Shown in pieces: positions 1-10,200 of a stretch of 64,000 nucleotides of DNA; position 1 is the stretch's first letter, and the number at the start of each line of letters is the position of its first letter. The stretch comes from Prosopocoilus inquinatus. Taxonomy: Eukaryota; Arthropoda; Insecta; Coleoptera; Lucanidae. The position numbers were made by a program, and so were the translations under genes. The stretch spans positions 62,001-126,000 of the forward strand of contig JAYKNF010000021.1 of assembly GCA_036172665.1 (NCBI GenBank), in the 5' to 3' direction. Under the pieces are notes generated by a model, which was given only the letters and a program-made list of their open reading frames with translations, was not told the origin of the DNA and searched no databases.

Positions 1-1
1 T

Positions 2-150
2 TAAACGAAACAACACGCATTAGCGATGTTCCTGTGATGTATCTAATCGATCCTTACTCATCTATCATGTTATTTTACGTTTGGATGGACTCCAGTAACT
101 CTGATGTGAGATACAAAGTTTTTGGACGCAGCAGAAGCTGGAAATAGTTT
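2..150 (+). repeat. Exemplar 149-bp monomer, with the recurring subtypes
   Basis: This is the first complete monomer. It belongs to a subtype with GCATTAGCGATG, CTCATCTATCATG, TTTTACGTTTGG and AAAGTTTTTGG. Further subtypes, often in this order, carry: TTATCTACTATG with TTTTACG (151-299); GACTCTAGTAATTCTGAAGAGAG (two overlapping marks, near 385-406); AAATAACACG with TTATATAGCATG and GTTTGAATGG (near 448-596); TTATCTACTATG with GTTTCGATGG and CGAAATTTTTGG (for example 8064-8162); and CTCATCTATCATG with GTTTGGATGG (for example 8214-8330). The alternatives at several sites, such as GCATT or GTATT, TCGATGG or TGGATGG, and AGAAGCTGG or AGGAGCTGG, are linked, so the subtypes are real and not random drift. 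Hand count of a consensus: 60 G+C of 149. Confidence 0.9.
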
Positions 151-155
151 TAAAC
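137..155 (-). other. CENP-B-box-like element at the monomer junction (exemplar)
   Basis: The junction AATAGTTTTAAACGAAA reads TTTCGTTTAAAACTATT on the minus strand. Against the human CENP-B box TTTCGTTGGAAACGGGA I count 11 of 17 matches, mostly the left part (TTTCGTT, then AAAC), but the GGG at the right is absent. Most monomers carry it, some with G for the central A (GTTTTGAACG). It is missing in the CTAAGC monomers and deleted at 25450 and 32692. Binding by a CENP-B-like protein is speculation. Confidence 0.3.
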
Positions 156-378
156 GAAACAACACGCATTAGCGATGTTCCTGTGATGTATCTAATCGAT
201 CCTTACTTATCTACTATGTTATTTTACGTTTGGATGGACTCCAGTAACTCTGATGTGAGATACAAAGTTTTTGGACGCAGCAGGAGCTGGAAATAGTTTT
301 AAACGAAACAACACGCATTAGCGTTGTTCCTGTGATGTATCTAATCGATCCTTACTCATCTATCATGTTATTTGACGT

Positions 379-395
379 TTCGATGGACTCTAGTA
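379..395 (+). other. Second CENP-B-box-like element, subtype-specific (exemplar)
   Basis: Subtypes with GTTTCGATGG contain TTTCGATGGACTCCAGT or the close TTTCGATGGACTCTAGT. The first form matches the human CENP-B box at 11 of 17 positions and at 7 of the 9 positions usually held essential (TTCG, A, C, G). Subtypes with GTTTGGATGG or GTTTGAATGG lose the CG of TTCG. The array therefore alternates irregularly between monomers with and without this site. Chance similarity cannot be excluded. Confidence 0.25.
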
Positions 396-2074
396 ATTCT
401 GAAGAGAGATACGAAGTTTTTGGACGCAGCAGGAGCTGGAAATAGTTTTAAACGAAATAACACGTATTAGCGTTGTTCCTGTGATGTATCTAATCGATCC
501 TTACTTATATAGCATGTTATTTGATGTTTGAATGGACTCCAGTAACTCTGATGTGAGATACAAAGTTCTCGGACGCAGCAGGAGCTGGAAATAGTTTTGA
601 ACGAAACAACACGTATTAGCGTTGTTCCTGTGATGTATCTAAACGATCCTTACTTATCTAACATGTTATTTGACGTTTGGATGGACTCCAGTAACTCTGA
701 TGTGTGATACGAAATTTTCGGACGCAGCAGAAGCTGGAAATAGTTTTAAACGAAACAACACGCATTAGCGTTGTTCCTGTGATGTATCTAATCGATCCTT
801 ACTCATCTGTCATGTTATTTGACGTTTCGATGCACTCTAGTAATTCTGATGTGAGATACGAAGTTTTTGGACGCAGCAGGAGCTGGAAATAATTTTAAAC
901 GAAACAACACGTATTAGCGTTGTTCCTGTGATGTATCTAATCGATCCTTACTCATCTATCATGTTATTTGACGTTTGGATGGACTCCAGTAACTCTGATG
1001 TGAGATACAAAGTTCTAGGACGCAGCAGAAGCTGGAAATAGTTTTGAACGAAACAACACGCATTAGCGATGTTCCTGTGATGTATCTAATCGATCCTTAC
1101 TTATCTATCATGTTATTTGTCGTTTCGATGGACTCCAGTAACTCTGATGTGAGATACGACGTTTTCGGACGCAGCAGAAGCTGGAAATAGTTTTAAACGA
1201 AACAACACGCATTAGCGATGTTCCTGTGATGTATCTAATCGATCCTTACTCATCTATCATGTTATTTTACGTTTGGATGGACTCCAGTAACTCTGATGTG
1301 AGATACAAAGTTTTTGGACGCAGCAGAAGCTGAAAATAGTTTTAAACGAAACAACACGCATTAGCGATGTTCCTGTGATGTATCTAATCGATCCTTACTT
1401 ATCTACTATGTTATTTTACGTTTGGATGGACTCCAGTAACTCTGATGTGAGATACAAAGTTCTCGGACGCAGCAGAAGCTGGAAATAGTTTTGAACGAAA
1501 CAACACGTATTAGCGTTGTTCCTGTGATGTATCTAAACGATCCTTAATTATCCAACATGTTATTTGACGTTTGGATGGACTCCAGTAACTCTGATGTGTG
1601 ATACGAAGTTTTTGGACGCAGCAGGAGCTGGAAATAGTTTTAAACGAAACAACACGCATTAGCGATGATCCTGTGATGTATCAATCGATCCTTACTCATC
1701 TATCATGTTATTTGTCGTTTCGATGGCCTCCAGTAACTCTGATGTGAGATACGACGTTTTCGGACGCAGCAGAAGCTGGAAATAGTTTTAAACGAAACAA
1801 CACGCATTAGCGATGTTCCTGTGATGTATCTAATCGATCCTTACTCATCTATCATGTTATTTTACGTTTGGATGGACTCCAGTAACTCTGATGTGAGATA
1901 CAAAGTTTTTGGACGCAGCAGAAGCTGGAAATAGTTTTAAACGAAACAACACGCATTAGCGATGTTCCTGTGATGTATCTAATCGATCCTTACTTATCTA
2001 CTATGTTATTTTACGTTTGGATGGACTCCAGTAACTCTGATGTGAGATACAAAGTTTTTGGACGCAGCAGGAGC

Positions 2075-2082
2075 TATAAATA
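2075..2082 (+). promoter_or_regulatory. TATA-box-like variant created by mutation
   Basis: In one monomer the usual CTGGAAATAG has become CTATAAATAG, which contains the TATA-box consensus TATAAATA. The duplicate 3,128 bp downstream has it at 5203-5210. It most likely arose by chance, and there is no gene downstream. It is recorded because it is the best core-promoter match I noticed in the window. Confidence 0.2.
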
Positions 2083-3277
2083 GTTTTAAACGAAACAACA
2101 CGCATTAGCGTTGTTCCTGTGATGTATCTAATCGATTCATACTTATCTAACATGTTATTTGACGTTTGGATGGACTCCAGTAAGTCTGATGTAAGATACA
2201 AAGTTCTCGGACGCAGCAGTTGCTGGAAATAGTTTTAAACGAAACAACACGCATTAGCGTTGTTCCTGTGATGTATCTAATCGATTCTTACTCATCTATC
2301 ATGTTATTTGACGTTTCGATGGACTCTAGTAACTCTGATGTGAGATACGAAGTTTTTGGACGCAGCAGGAGCTGGAAATAGTTTTAAACGAAACAACACG
2401 CATTAGCGATGTTCCTGTGATGTATCAATCGATCCTTACTTATCTATCATGTTATTTGTCGTTTCGATGGCCTCCAGTAACTCTGATGTGAGATACAAAG
2501 TTTTTGGACGCAGCAGAAGCTGGAAACAGTTTTAAACGAAACAACACGCATTAGCGATGTTCCTGTGATGTATCTAATCGATCCTTACTCATCTATCATG
2601 TTATTTTACGTTTGGATGGACTCCAGTAACTCTGATGTGAGATACAGAGTTTTTGAACGCAGCAGAAGCTGGAAATAGTTTTAAACGAAACAACACGCAT
2701 TAGCGATGTTCCTGTGATGTATCTAATCGATCCTTACTTATCTACTATGTTATTTTACGTTTGGATATACTCCAGTAACTCTGATGTGAGATACAAAGTT
2801 TTTGGACGCAGCAGGAGCTGGAAATAGTTTTAAACGAAACAACACGCATTAGCGTTGTTCCTGTGATGTATCTAATCGATCCTTACTCATCTATCATGTT
2901 ATTTGATGTTTCGATGGACTCTAGTAATTCTGAAGAGAGATACGAAGTTTTTGGACGCAGCAGGAGCTGGAAATAGTTTTAAACGAAATAACACGTATTA
3001 GCGTTGTTCCTGTGATGTATCTAATCGATCCTTACTTATATAGCATGTTATTTGACGTTTGAATGGACTCCAGTAACTCTGATGTGAGATACAAAGTTCT
3101 CGGACGCAGCAGAAGCTGGAAATAGTTTTGAACGAAACAACACGTATTAGCGTTGTTCCTGTGATGTATCTAATCGATCCTTACTTATCTACTATGTTAT
3201 TTGACGTTTCGATGGACTCCAGTAACTCTGATGTGAGATACGATATTTTTGGACGCAGCAGGAGCTGGAAATAGTTT

Positions 3278-3427
3278 TAAAAGAAACAACACGTATTAGC
3301 GTTGTTCCTGTGATGTATCTAATCGATCCTTACTCATCTATCATGTTATTTGACGTTTGGATGGACTCCAGTAACTCTGATGTGAGATACAAAGTTTATC
3401 GGAAGCAGCAGAAGCTGCAAATAGTTT
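3278..3427 (+). repeat. Exemplar of the 150-bp monomer class (frame-preserving)
   Basis: This monomer has AAAGTTTATCGG in place of AAAGTTTTTGG, a net gain of one base, and GAAGCTGCAAATAG in place of GAAGCTGGAAATAG. It is followed by a monomer starting AAATGAAAC rather than AAACGAAAC. I counted about 30 such members, with the TTTATCGG tail near 3397, 6525, 9505, 11288, 12927, 14418, 15010, 17547, 19932, 26872, 27768, 29259, 34114, 35159, 37691, 39925, 42754, 51094, 51691, 52880, 53331, 54226, 55420, 55568, 57502, 57650, 58838, 60028, 60479 and 63906. None lies between about 43 and 51 kb or between about 20 and 26.8 kb. Some have CGGAAGCAG and some CGGACGCAG. The linked changes show a single-origin subfamily. 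Confidence 0.9.
3402..3420. other. Short dyad in the monomer tail (exemplar)
   Basis: The 150-bp class has GCAGCAGAAGCTGC, a perfect 5-bp inverted repeat around AGAA. In 149-bp monomers with AGGAGCTGG or AGAAGCTGG the dyad shrinks to CAGC, four bases, GCTG. It lies a few bases before the stop-generating GGAAATAG, about 15 bp from the monomer junction. It is the only dyad I see in nearly every copy apart from the ATCGAT palindrome. It is exemplified here; a role in strand breakage or protein binding is conjecture. Confidence 0.5.
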
Positions 3428-5773
3428 TAAATGAAACAACACGCATTAGCGTTGTTCCTTTGATGTATCTAATCGATCCTTACTCATCTATCATGTTATT
3501 TGACGTTTCGATGGACTCTAGTAATTCTGATGTGAGATACGAAGTTTTTGGACGCAGCAGGAGCTGGAAATAGTTTTAAATGAAACAACACGCATTAGCG
3601 TTGTTCCTGTGATGTATCTAATCGATCCTTATTCATCTATCATGTTTTTTGACGTTTGGATGGACTCCAGTAACTCTGATGTGAGATACAAAGTTCTCGG
3701 ACGCAGCAGTAGCTGGAAATAGTTTTGAACGTAACAACACGTATTAGCGTTGTTCCTGTGATGTATCTAAGCGATTCTTACTTATCTAACATGTTATTTG
3801 ACGTTTGAATGGACTCCAGTAAGTCTGATGTAAGATACAAAGTTTTTGGACGCAGCAGGAGCTGGAAATAGTTTTAAACGAAACAACACGCATTAGCGTT
3901 GTTCCTGTGATGTATCTAATCGATTCTTACTTATCTAACATGTTATTTGACGTTTGGATGGACTCCAGTAAGTCTGATGTAAGATACAAAGTTCTCGGAC
4001 GCAGCAGTTGCTGGAAATAGTTTTAAACGAAACAACACGCATTAGCGTTGTTCCTGTCATGTATCTAATCGATTCTTACTCATCTATCATGTTATTTGAC
4101 GTTTGGATGGACTCCAGTAACTCTGATGTGAGATACAAAGTTCTAGGACGCAGCAGAAGCTGGAAATAGTTTTGAACGAAACAACACGCATTAGCGATGT
4201 TCCTGTGATGTATCTAATCGATCCTTACTTATCTATCATGTTATTTGTCGTTTCGATGGACTCCAGTAACTCTGATGTGAGATACGACGTTTTCGGACGC
4301 AGCAGAAGCTGGAAATTGTTTTAAACGAAACAACACGCATTAGCGATGTTCCTGTGATGTATCTAATCGATCCTTACTCATCTATCATGTTATTTTACGT
4401 TTGGATGGACTCCAGTAACTCTGATGTGAGATACAAAGTTTTTGGACGCAGCAGAAGCTGAAAATAGTTTTAAACGAAACAACACGCATTAGCGATGTTC
4501 CTGTGATGTATCTAATCGATCCTTACTTATCTACTATGTTATTTTACGTTTGGATGGACTCCAGTAACTCTGATGTGAGATACAAAGTTCTCGGACGCAG
4601 CAGAAGCTGGAAATAGTTTTGAACGAAACAACACGTATTAGCGTTGTTCCTGTGATGTATCTAAACGATCCTTAATTATCCAACATGTTATTTGACGTTT
4701 GGATGGACTCCAGTAACTCTGATGTGTGATACGAAGTTTTTGGACGCAGCAGGAGCTGGAAATAGTTTTAAACGAAACAACACGCATTAGCGATGATCCT
4801 GTGATGTATCAATCGATCCTTACTCATCTATCATGTTATTTGTCGTTTCGATGGCCTCCAGTAACTCTGATGTGAGATACGACGTTTTCGGACGCAGCAG
4901 AAGCTGGAAATAGTTTTAAACGAAACAACACGCATTAGCGATGTTCCTGTGATGTATCTAATCGATCCTTACTCATCTATCATGTTATTTTACGTTTGGA
5001 TGGACTCCAGTAACTCTGATGTGAGATACAAAGTTTTTGGACGCAGCAGAAGCTGGAAATAGTTTTAAACGAAACAACACGCATTAGCGATGTTCCTGTG
5101 ATGTATCTAATCGATCCTTACTTATCTACTATGTTATTTTACGTTTGGATGGACTCCAGTAACTCTGATGTGAGATACAAAGTTTTTGGACGCAGCAGGA
5201 GCTATAAATAGTTTTAAACGAAACAACACGCATTAGCGTTGTTCCTGTGATGTATCTAATCGATTCATACTTATCTAACATGTTATTTGACGTTTGGATG
5301 GACTCCAGTAAGTCTGATGTAAGATACAAAGTTCTCGGACGCAGCAGTTGCTGGAAATAGTTTTAAACGAAACAACACGCATTAGCGTTGTTCCTGTGAT
5401 GTATCTAATCGATTCTTACTCATCTATCATGTTATTTGACGTTTCGATGGACTCTAGTAACTCTGATGTGAGATACGAAGTTTTTGGACGCAGCAGGAGC
5501 TGGAAATAGTTTTAAACGAAACAACACGCATTAGCGATGTTCCTGTGATGTATCAATCGATCCTTACTTATCTATCATGTTATTTGTCGTTTCGATGGCC
5601 TCCAGTAACTCTGATGTGAGATACAAAGTTTTTGGACGCAGCAGAAGCTGGAAACAGTTTTAAACGAAACAACACGCATTAGCGATGTTCCTGTGATGTA
5701 TCTAATCGATCCTTACTCATCTATCATGTTATTTTACGTTTGGATGGACTCCAGTAACTCTGATGTGAGATAC

Positions 5774-6000
5774 GATATTTTTGGACGCAGCAGGAGCTGG
5801 AAATAGTTTTAAAAGAAACAACACGTATTAGCGTTGTTCCTGTGATGTATCTAATCGATCCTTACTTATCTACTATGTTATTTTACGTTTGGATGGACTC
5901 CAGTAACTCTGATGTGAGATACAAAGTTCTCGGACGCAGCAGAAGCTGGAAATAGTTTTGAACGAAACAACACGTATTAGCGTTGTTCCTGTGATGTATC
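5774..6000 (+). repeat. Mosaic patch inside the second 21-mer copy
   Basis: Within an otherwise nearly identical 3,128-bp duplicate, this stretch does not match its partner at 2646-2872. It begins with CGATATTTTTGG and TTTTAAAAGAAAC, a rare pair otherwise seen near 3241-3290 and 6369-6420, and continues with a monomer of a different subtype carrying TAAACGATCC. The size is about one and a half monomers. Gene conversion or a double unequal exchange from another part of the array would explain it. Confidence 0.7.
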
Positions 6001-7230
6001 TAAACGATCCTTACTCATCTATCATGTTATTTGATGTTTCGATGGACTCTAGTAATTCTGAAGAGAGATACGAAGTTTTTGGACGCAGCAGGAGCTGGAA
6101 ATAGTTTTAAACGAAATAACACGTATTAGCGTTGTTCCTGTGATGTATCTAATCGATCCTTACTTATATAGCATGTTATTTGACGTTTGAATGGACTCCA
6201 GTAACTCTGATGTGAGATACAAAGTTCTCGGACGCAGCAGAAGCTGGAAATAGTTTTGAACGAAACAACACGTATTAGCGTTGTTCCTGTGATGTATCTA
6301 ATCGATCCTTACTTATCTACTATGTTATTTGACGTTTCGATGGACTCCAGTAACTCTGATGTGAGATACGATATTTTTGGACGCAGCAGGAGCTGGAAAT
6401 AGTTTTAAAAGAAACAACACGTATTAGCGTTGTTCCTGTGATGTATCTAATCGATCCTTACTCATCTATCATGTTATTTGACGTTTGGATGGACTCCAGT
6501 AACTCTGATGTGAGATACAAAGTTTATCGGAAGCAGCAGAAGCTGCAAATAGTTTTAAATGAAACAACACGCATTAGCGTTGTTCCTTTGATGTATCTAA
6601 TCGATCCTTACTCATCTATCATGTTATTTGACGTTTCGATGGACTCTAGTAATTCTGATGTGAGATACGAAGTTTTTGGACGCAGCAGGAGCTGGAAATA
6701 GTTTTAAATGAAACAACACGCATTAGCGTTGTTCCTGTGATGTATCTAATCGATCCTTATTCATCTATCATGTTTTTTGACGTTTGGATGGACTCCAGTA
6801 ACTCTGATGTGAGATACAAAGTTCTCGGACGCAGCAGTAGCTGGAAATAGTTTTGAACGTAACAACACGTATTAGCGTTGTTCCTGTGATGTATCTAAGC
6901 GATTCTTACTTATCTAACATGTTATTTGACGTTTGAATGGACTCCAGTAAGTCTGATGTAAGATACAAAGTTTTTGGACGCAGCAGGAGCTGGAAATAGT
7001 TTTAAACGAAACAACACGCATTAGCGTTGTTCCTGTGATGTATCTAATCGATTCTTACTTATCTAACATGTTATTTGACGTTTGGATGGACTCCAGTAAG
7101 TCTGATGTAAGATACAAAGTTCTCGGACGCAGCAGTTGCTGGAAATAGTTTTAAACGAAACAACACGCATTAGCGTTGTTCCTGTCATGTATCTAATCGA
7201 TTCTTACTCATCTATCATGTTATTTGACGT

Positions 7231-10200
7231 TTCGATGGACTCTAGTAACTCTGATGTGAGATACGAAGTTTTTGGACGCAGCAGGAGCTGGAAATAGTTT
7301 TAAACGAAACAACACGCATTAGCGATGTTCCTGTGATGTATCAATCGATCCTTACTCATCTATCATGTTATTTGTCGTTTCGATGGCCTCCAGTAACTCT
7401 GATGTGAGATACAAAGTTTTTGGACGCAGCAGAAGCTGGAAATAGTTTTAAACGAGACAACACGCATTAGCGTTGTTCCTGTGATGTATCTAATCGATCC
7501 TTACTCATCTATCATGTTATTTGACGTTTGGATGGACTCCAGTAACTCTGATGTGAGATACAAAGTTTTTGGACGCAGCAGAAGCTGGAAATAGTTTTAA
7601 ACGAAACAACACGCATTAGCGATGTTCCTGTGATGTATCTAATCGATCCTTACTTATCTACTATGTTATTTTACGTTTGGATATACTCCAGTAACTCTGA
7701 TGTGAGATACAAAGTTTTTGGACGCAGCAGGAGCTGGAAATAGTTTTAAACGAAACAACACGCATTAGCGTTGTTCCTGTGATGTATCTAATCGATCCTT
7801 ACTCATCTATCATGTTATTTGACGTTTCGATGAACTCTAGTAATTCTGAAGAGAGATACGAAGTTTTTGGACGCAGCAGGAGCTGGAAATAGTTTTAAAC
7901 GAAATAACACGTATTAGCGTTGTTCCTGTGATGTATCTAATCGATCCTTATTTATATAGCATGTTATTTGACGTTTGAATGGACTCCAGTAACTCTGATG
8001 TGAGATACAAAGTTCTCGGACGCAGCAGAAGCTGGAAATAGTTTTGAACGAAACAACACGTATTAGCGTTGTTCCTGTGATGTATCTAATCGATCCTTAC
8101 TTATCTACTATGTTATTTGACGTTTCGATGGACTCCAGTAACTCTGATGTGAGATACGAAATTTTTGGACGCAGCAGGAGCTGGAAATAGTTTTAAACGA
8201 AACAACACGTATTAGCGTTGTTCCTGTGATGTATCTAATCGATCCTTACTCATCTATCATGTTATTTGACGTTTGGATGGACTCCAGTAACTCTGATGTG
8301 AGATACAAAGTTCTCGGACGCAGCAGTAGCTGGAAATAGTTTTGAACGTAACAACACGTATTAGCGTTGTTCCTGTGATGTATCTAAGCGATTCTTACTT
8401 ATCTAACATGTTATTTGACGTTTGGATGAACTCCAGTAACTCTGATGTGAGATACAAAGTTTTTGGACGCAGCAGGAGCTGGAAATAGTTTTAAACGAAA
8501 CAACACGCATTAGCGTTGTTCCTGTGATGTATCTAATCGATCCTTACTCATCTATCATGTTATTTGACGTTTGAATGGACTCCAGTAAGTCTGATGTAAG
8601 ATACAAAGTTTTTGAACGCAGCAGGAGCTGGAAATAGTTTTAAACGAAACAACACGCATTAGCGTTGTTCCTGTGATGTATCTAATCGATTCTTACTTAT
8701 CTAACATGTTATTTGACGTTTGGATGGACTCCAGTAAGTCTGATGTAAGATACAAAGTTCTCGGACGCAGCAGTTGCTGGAAATAGTTTTAAACGAAACA
8801 ACACGCATTAGCGTTGTTCCTGTGATGTATCTAATCGATTCTTACTCATCTATCATGTTATTTGACGTTTCGATGGACTCCAGTAACTCTGAAGTGAGAT
8901 ACGAAGTTCTCGGACGCAGCTGAAGCTGGAGATAGTATTAAACTAAGCAACACGCATTGGCCATGTTCCTGTGATGTATCTAATCGATCCTTACTCATCT
9001 ATCATGTTATTTTACGTTTGGATGGACTCCAGTAACTCCGATGTGAGATACAAAGTTTTTGGACGCAGCAGGAGCTGGAAATAGTTTTAAACGAAACAAC
9101 ACGTATTAGCGTTGTTCCTGTGATGTATCCAATCGATCCTTACTTATTTACTATGTTATTTGACGTTTCGATGGACTCCAGTAACTCTGATGTGAGATAC
9201 GAAATTTTCGGACGCAGCAGAAGCTGGAAATAGTTTTAAACGAAACAACACGCATTAGCGTTGTTCCTGTGATGTATCTAATCGATCCTTACTCATCTAT
9301 CATGTTATTTGACGTTTCGATGGACTCTAGTAATTCTGATGTGAGATACGAAGTTTTTGGACGCAGCAGGAGCTGGAAATAGTTTTAAACGAAACAACAC
9401 GTATTAGCGTTGTTCCTGTGATGTATCTAATCGATTCTTACTCATCTATCATGTTATTTGACGTTTGGATGGACTCCAGTAACTCTGATGTGAGATACAA
9501 AGTTTATCGGACGCAGCAGAAGCTGCAAATAGTTTTAAATGAAACAACACGCATTAGCGTTGTTCCTGTGATGTATCTAATCGATCCTTACTCATCTATC
9601 ATGTTATTTGACGTTTCGATGGACTCTAGTAACTCTGATGTGAGATACGAAGTTTTTGGACGCAGCAGGAGCTGGAAATAGTTTTAAACGAAACAACACG
9701 CATTAGCGTTGTTCCTGTGATGTATCTAATCGATCCTTACTCATCTATCATGTTATTTGGCGTTTCGATGGACTCCAGTAACTTTGATGTGAGTTACGAA
9801 GTTCTCGGACGCAGCTGAAGCTAGAAATAGTTTTAAACGAAACAACACGTATTAGCGTTGTTCCTGTGATGTATCTAATCGATCCTTACTCATCTATCAT
9901 GTTATTTCACGTTTGGATGGACTCCAGTAACTCTGATGTGAGATACAAAGTTCTCGGACGCAGCAGAAGCTGGAAATAGTTTTGAACGAAACAACACGTA
10001 TTAGCGTTGTTCCTGTGATGTATCTAAACGATCCTTACTTATCTAACATGTTATTTGACGTTTGGATGGACTCCAGTAACTCTGATGTGAGATACAAAGT
10101 TCTCGGACGCAGCAGTAGCTGGAAATAATTTTGAACGAAACAACACGTATTAGCGTTGTTCCTGTGATGTATCTAAGCGATCCTTACTTATCTATCATGT

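Larger units (their letters stand above)
947..7230 (+). repeat. 21-mer (3,128-bp) tandem duplication
   Basis: Bases from about 947 to 4102 match bases from about 4075 to 7230 at a constant offset of 3,128 bp, which is 21 monomers with length variants included. Rare variants shared at the offset include GCTGAAAATAG (1330 and 4458), CTTAATTATCCAACATG (near 1542 and 4670), GATGATCCTGTG (near 1664 and 4792), GAGCTATAAATAG (2071 and 5199), GGAAACAG (near 2522 and 5650), CATGTTTTTTGACG (near 3640 and 6768) and CTGTCATG (near 4053 and 7181). The match is broken between about 2646 and 2872 (5774-6000 in the second copy), where the copies carry different monomer types. A few private single-base differences, such as GGAAATTG near 4312, separate the copies. 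Confidence 0.9.

Noticed and set aside
704..892. 62-codon frames starting MIRNF or MIGNF (704-892, 10979-11167, 49294-49482, 51380-51568, 55849-56037, 57931-58119, 61063-61251, 63149-63337)
   Set aside because: Each begins at the ATG of GATGTGTGATACG, a TG variant that shifts which stop is met, and runs into the next monomer's stop. These are satellite readings, not genes.
2001..2201. 66-codon minus-strand frames at 2001-2201 and 5129-5329
   Set aside because: They are antisense readings of the same satellite, identical because of the 3,128-bp duplication, and opened by the chance CTATAAATAG change. No protein features were seen.
3310..3573. 87-codon plus-strand open frames repeated about 25 times (for example 3310-3573, 6438-6701, 11203-11466, 54139-54402) as small genes
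   Set aside because: They are two adjacent monomers read through one 150-bp junction and end at the same satellite stop. There is no unique sequence, domain or gene context, and the start is the first ATG in the repeat.
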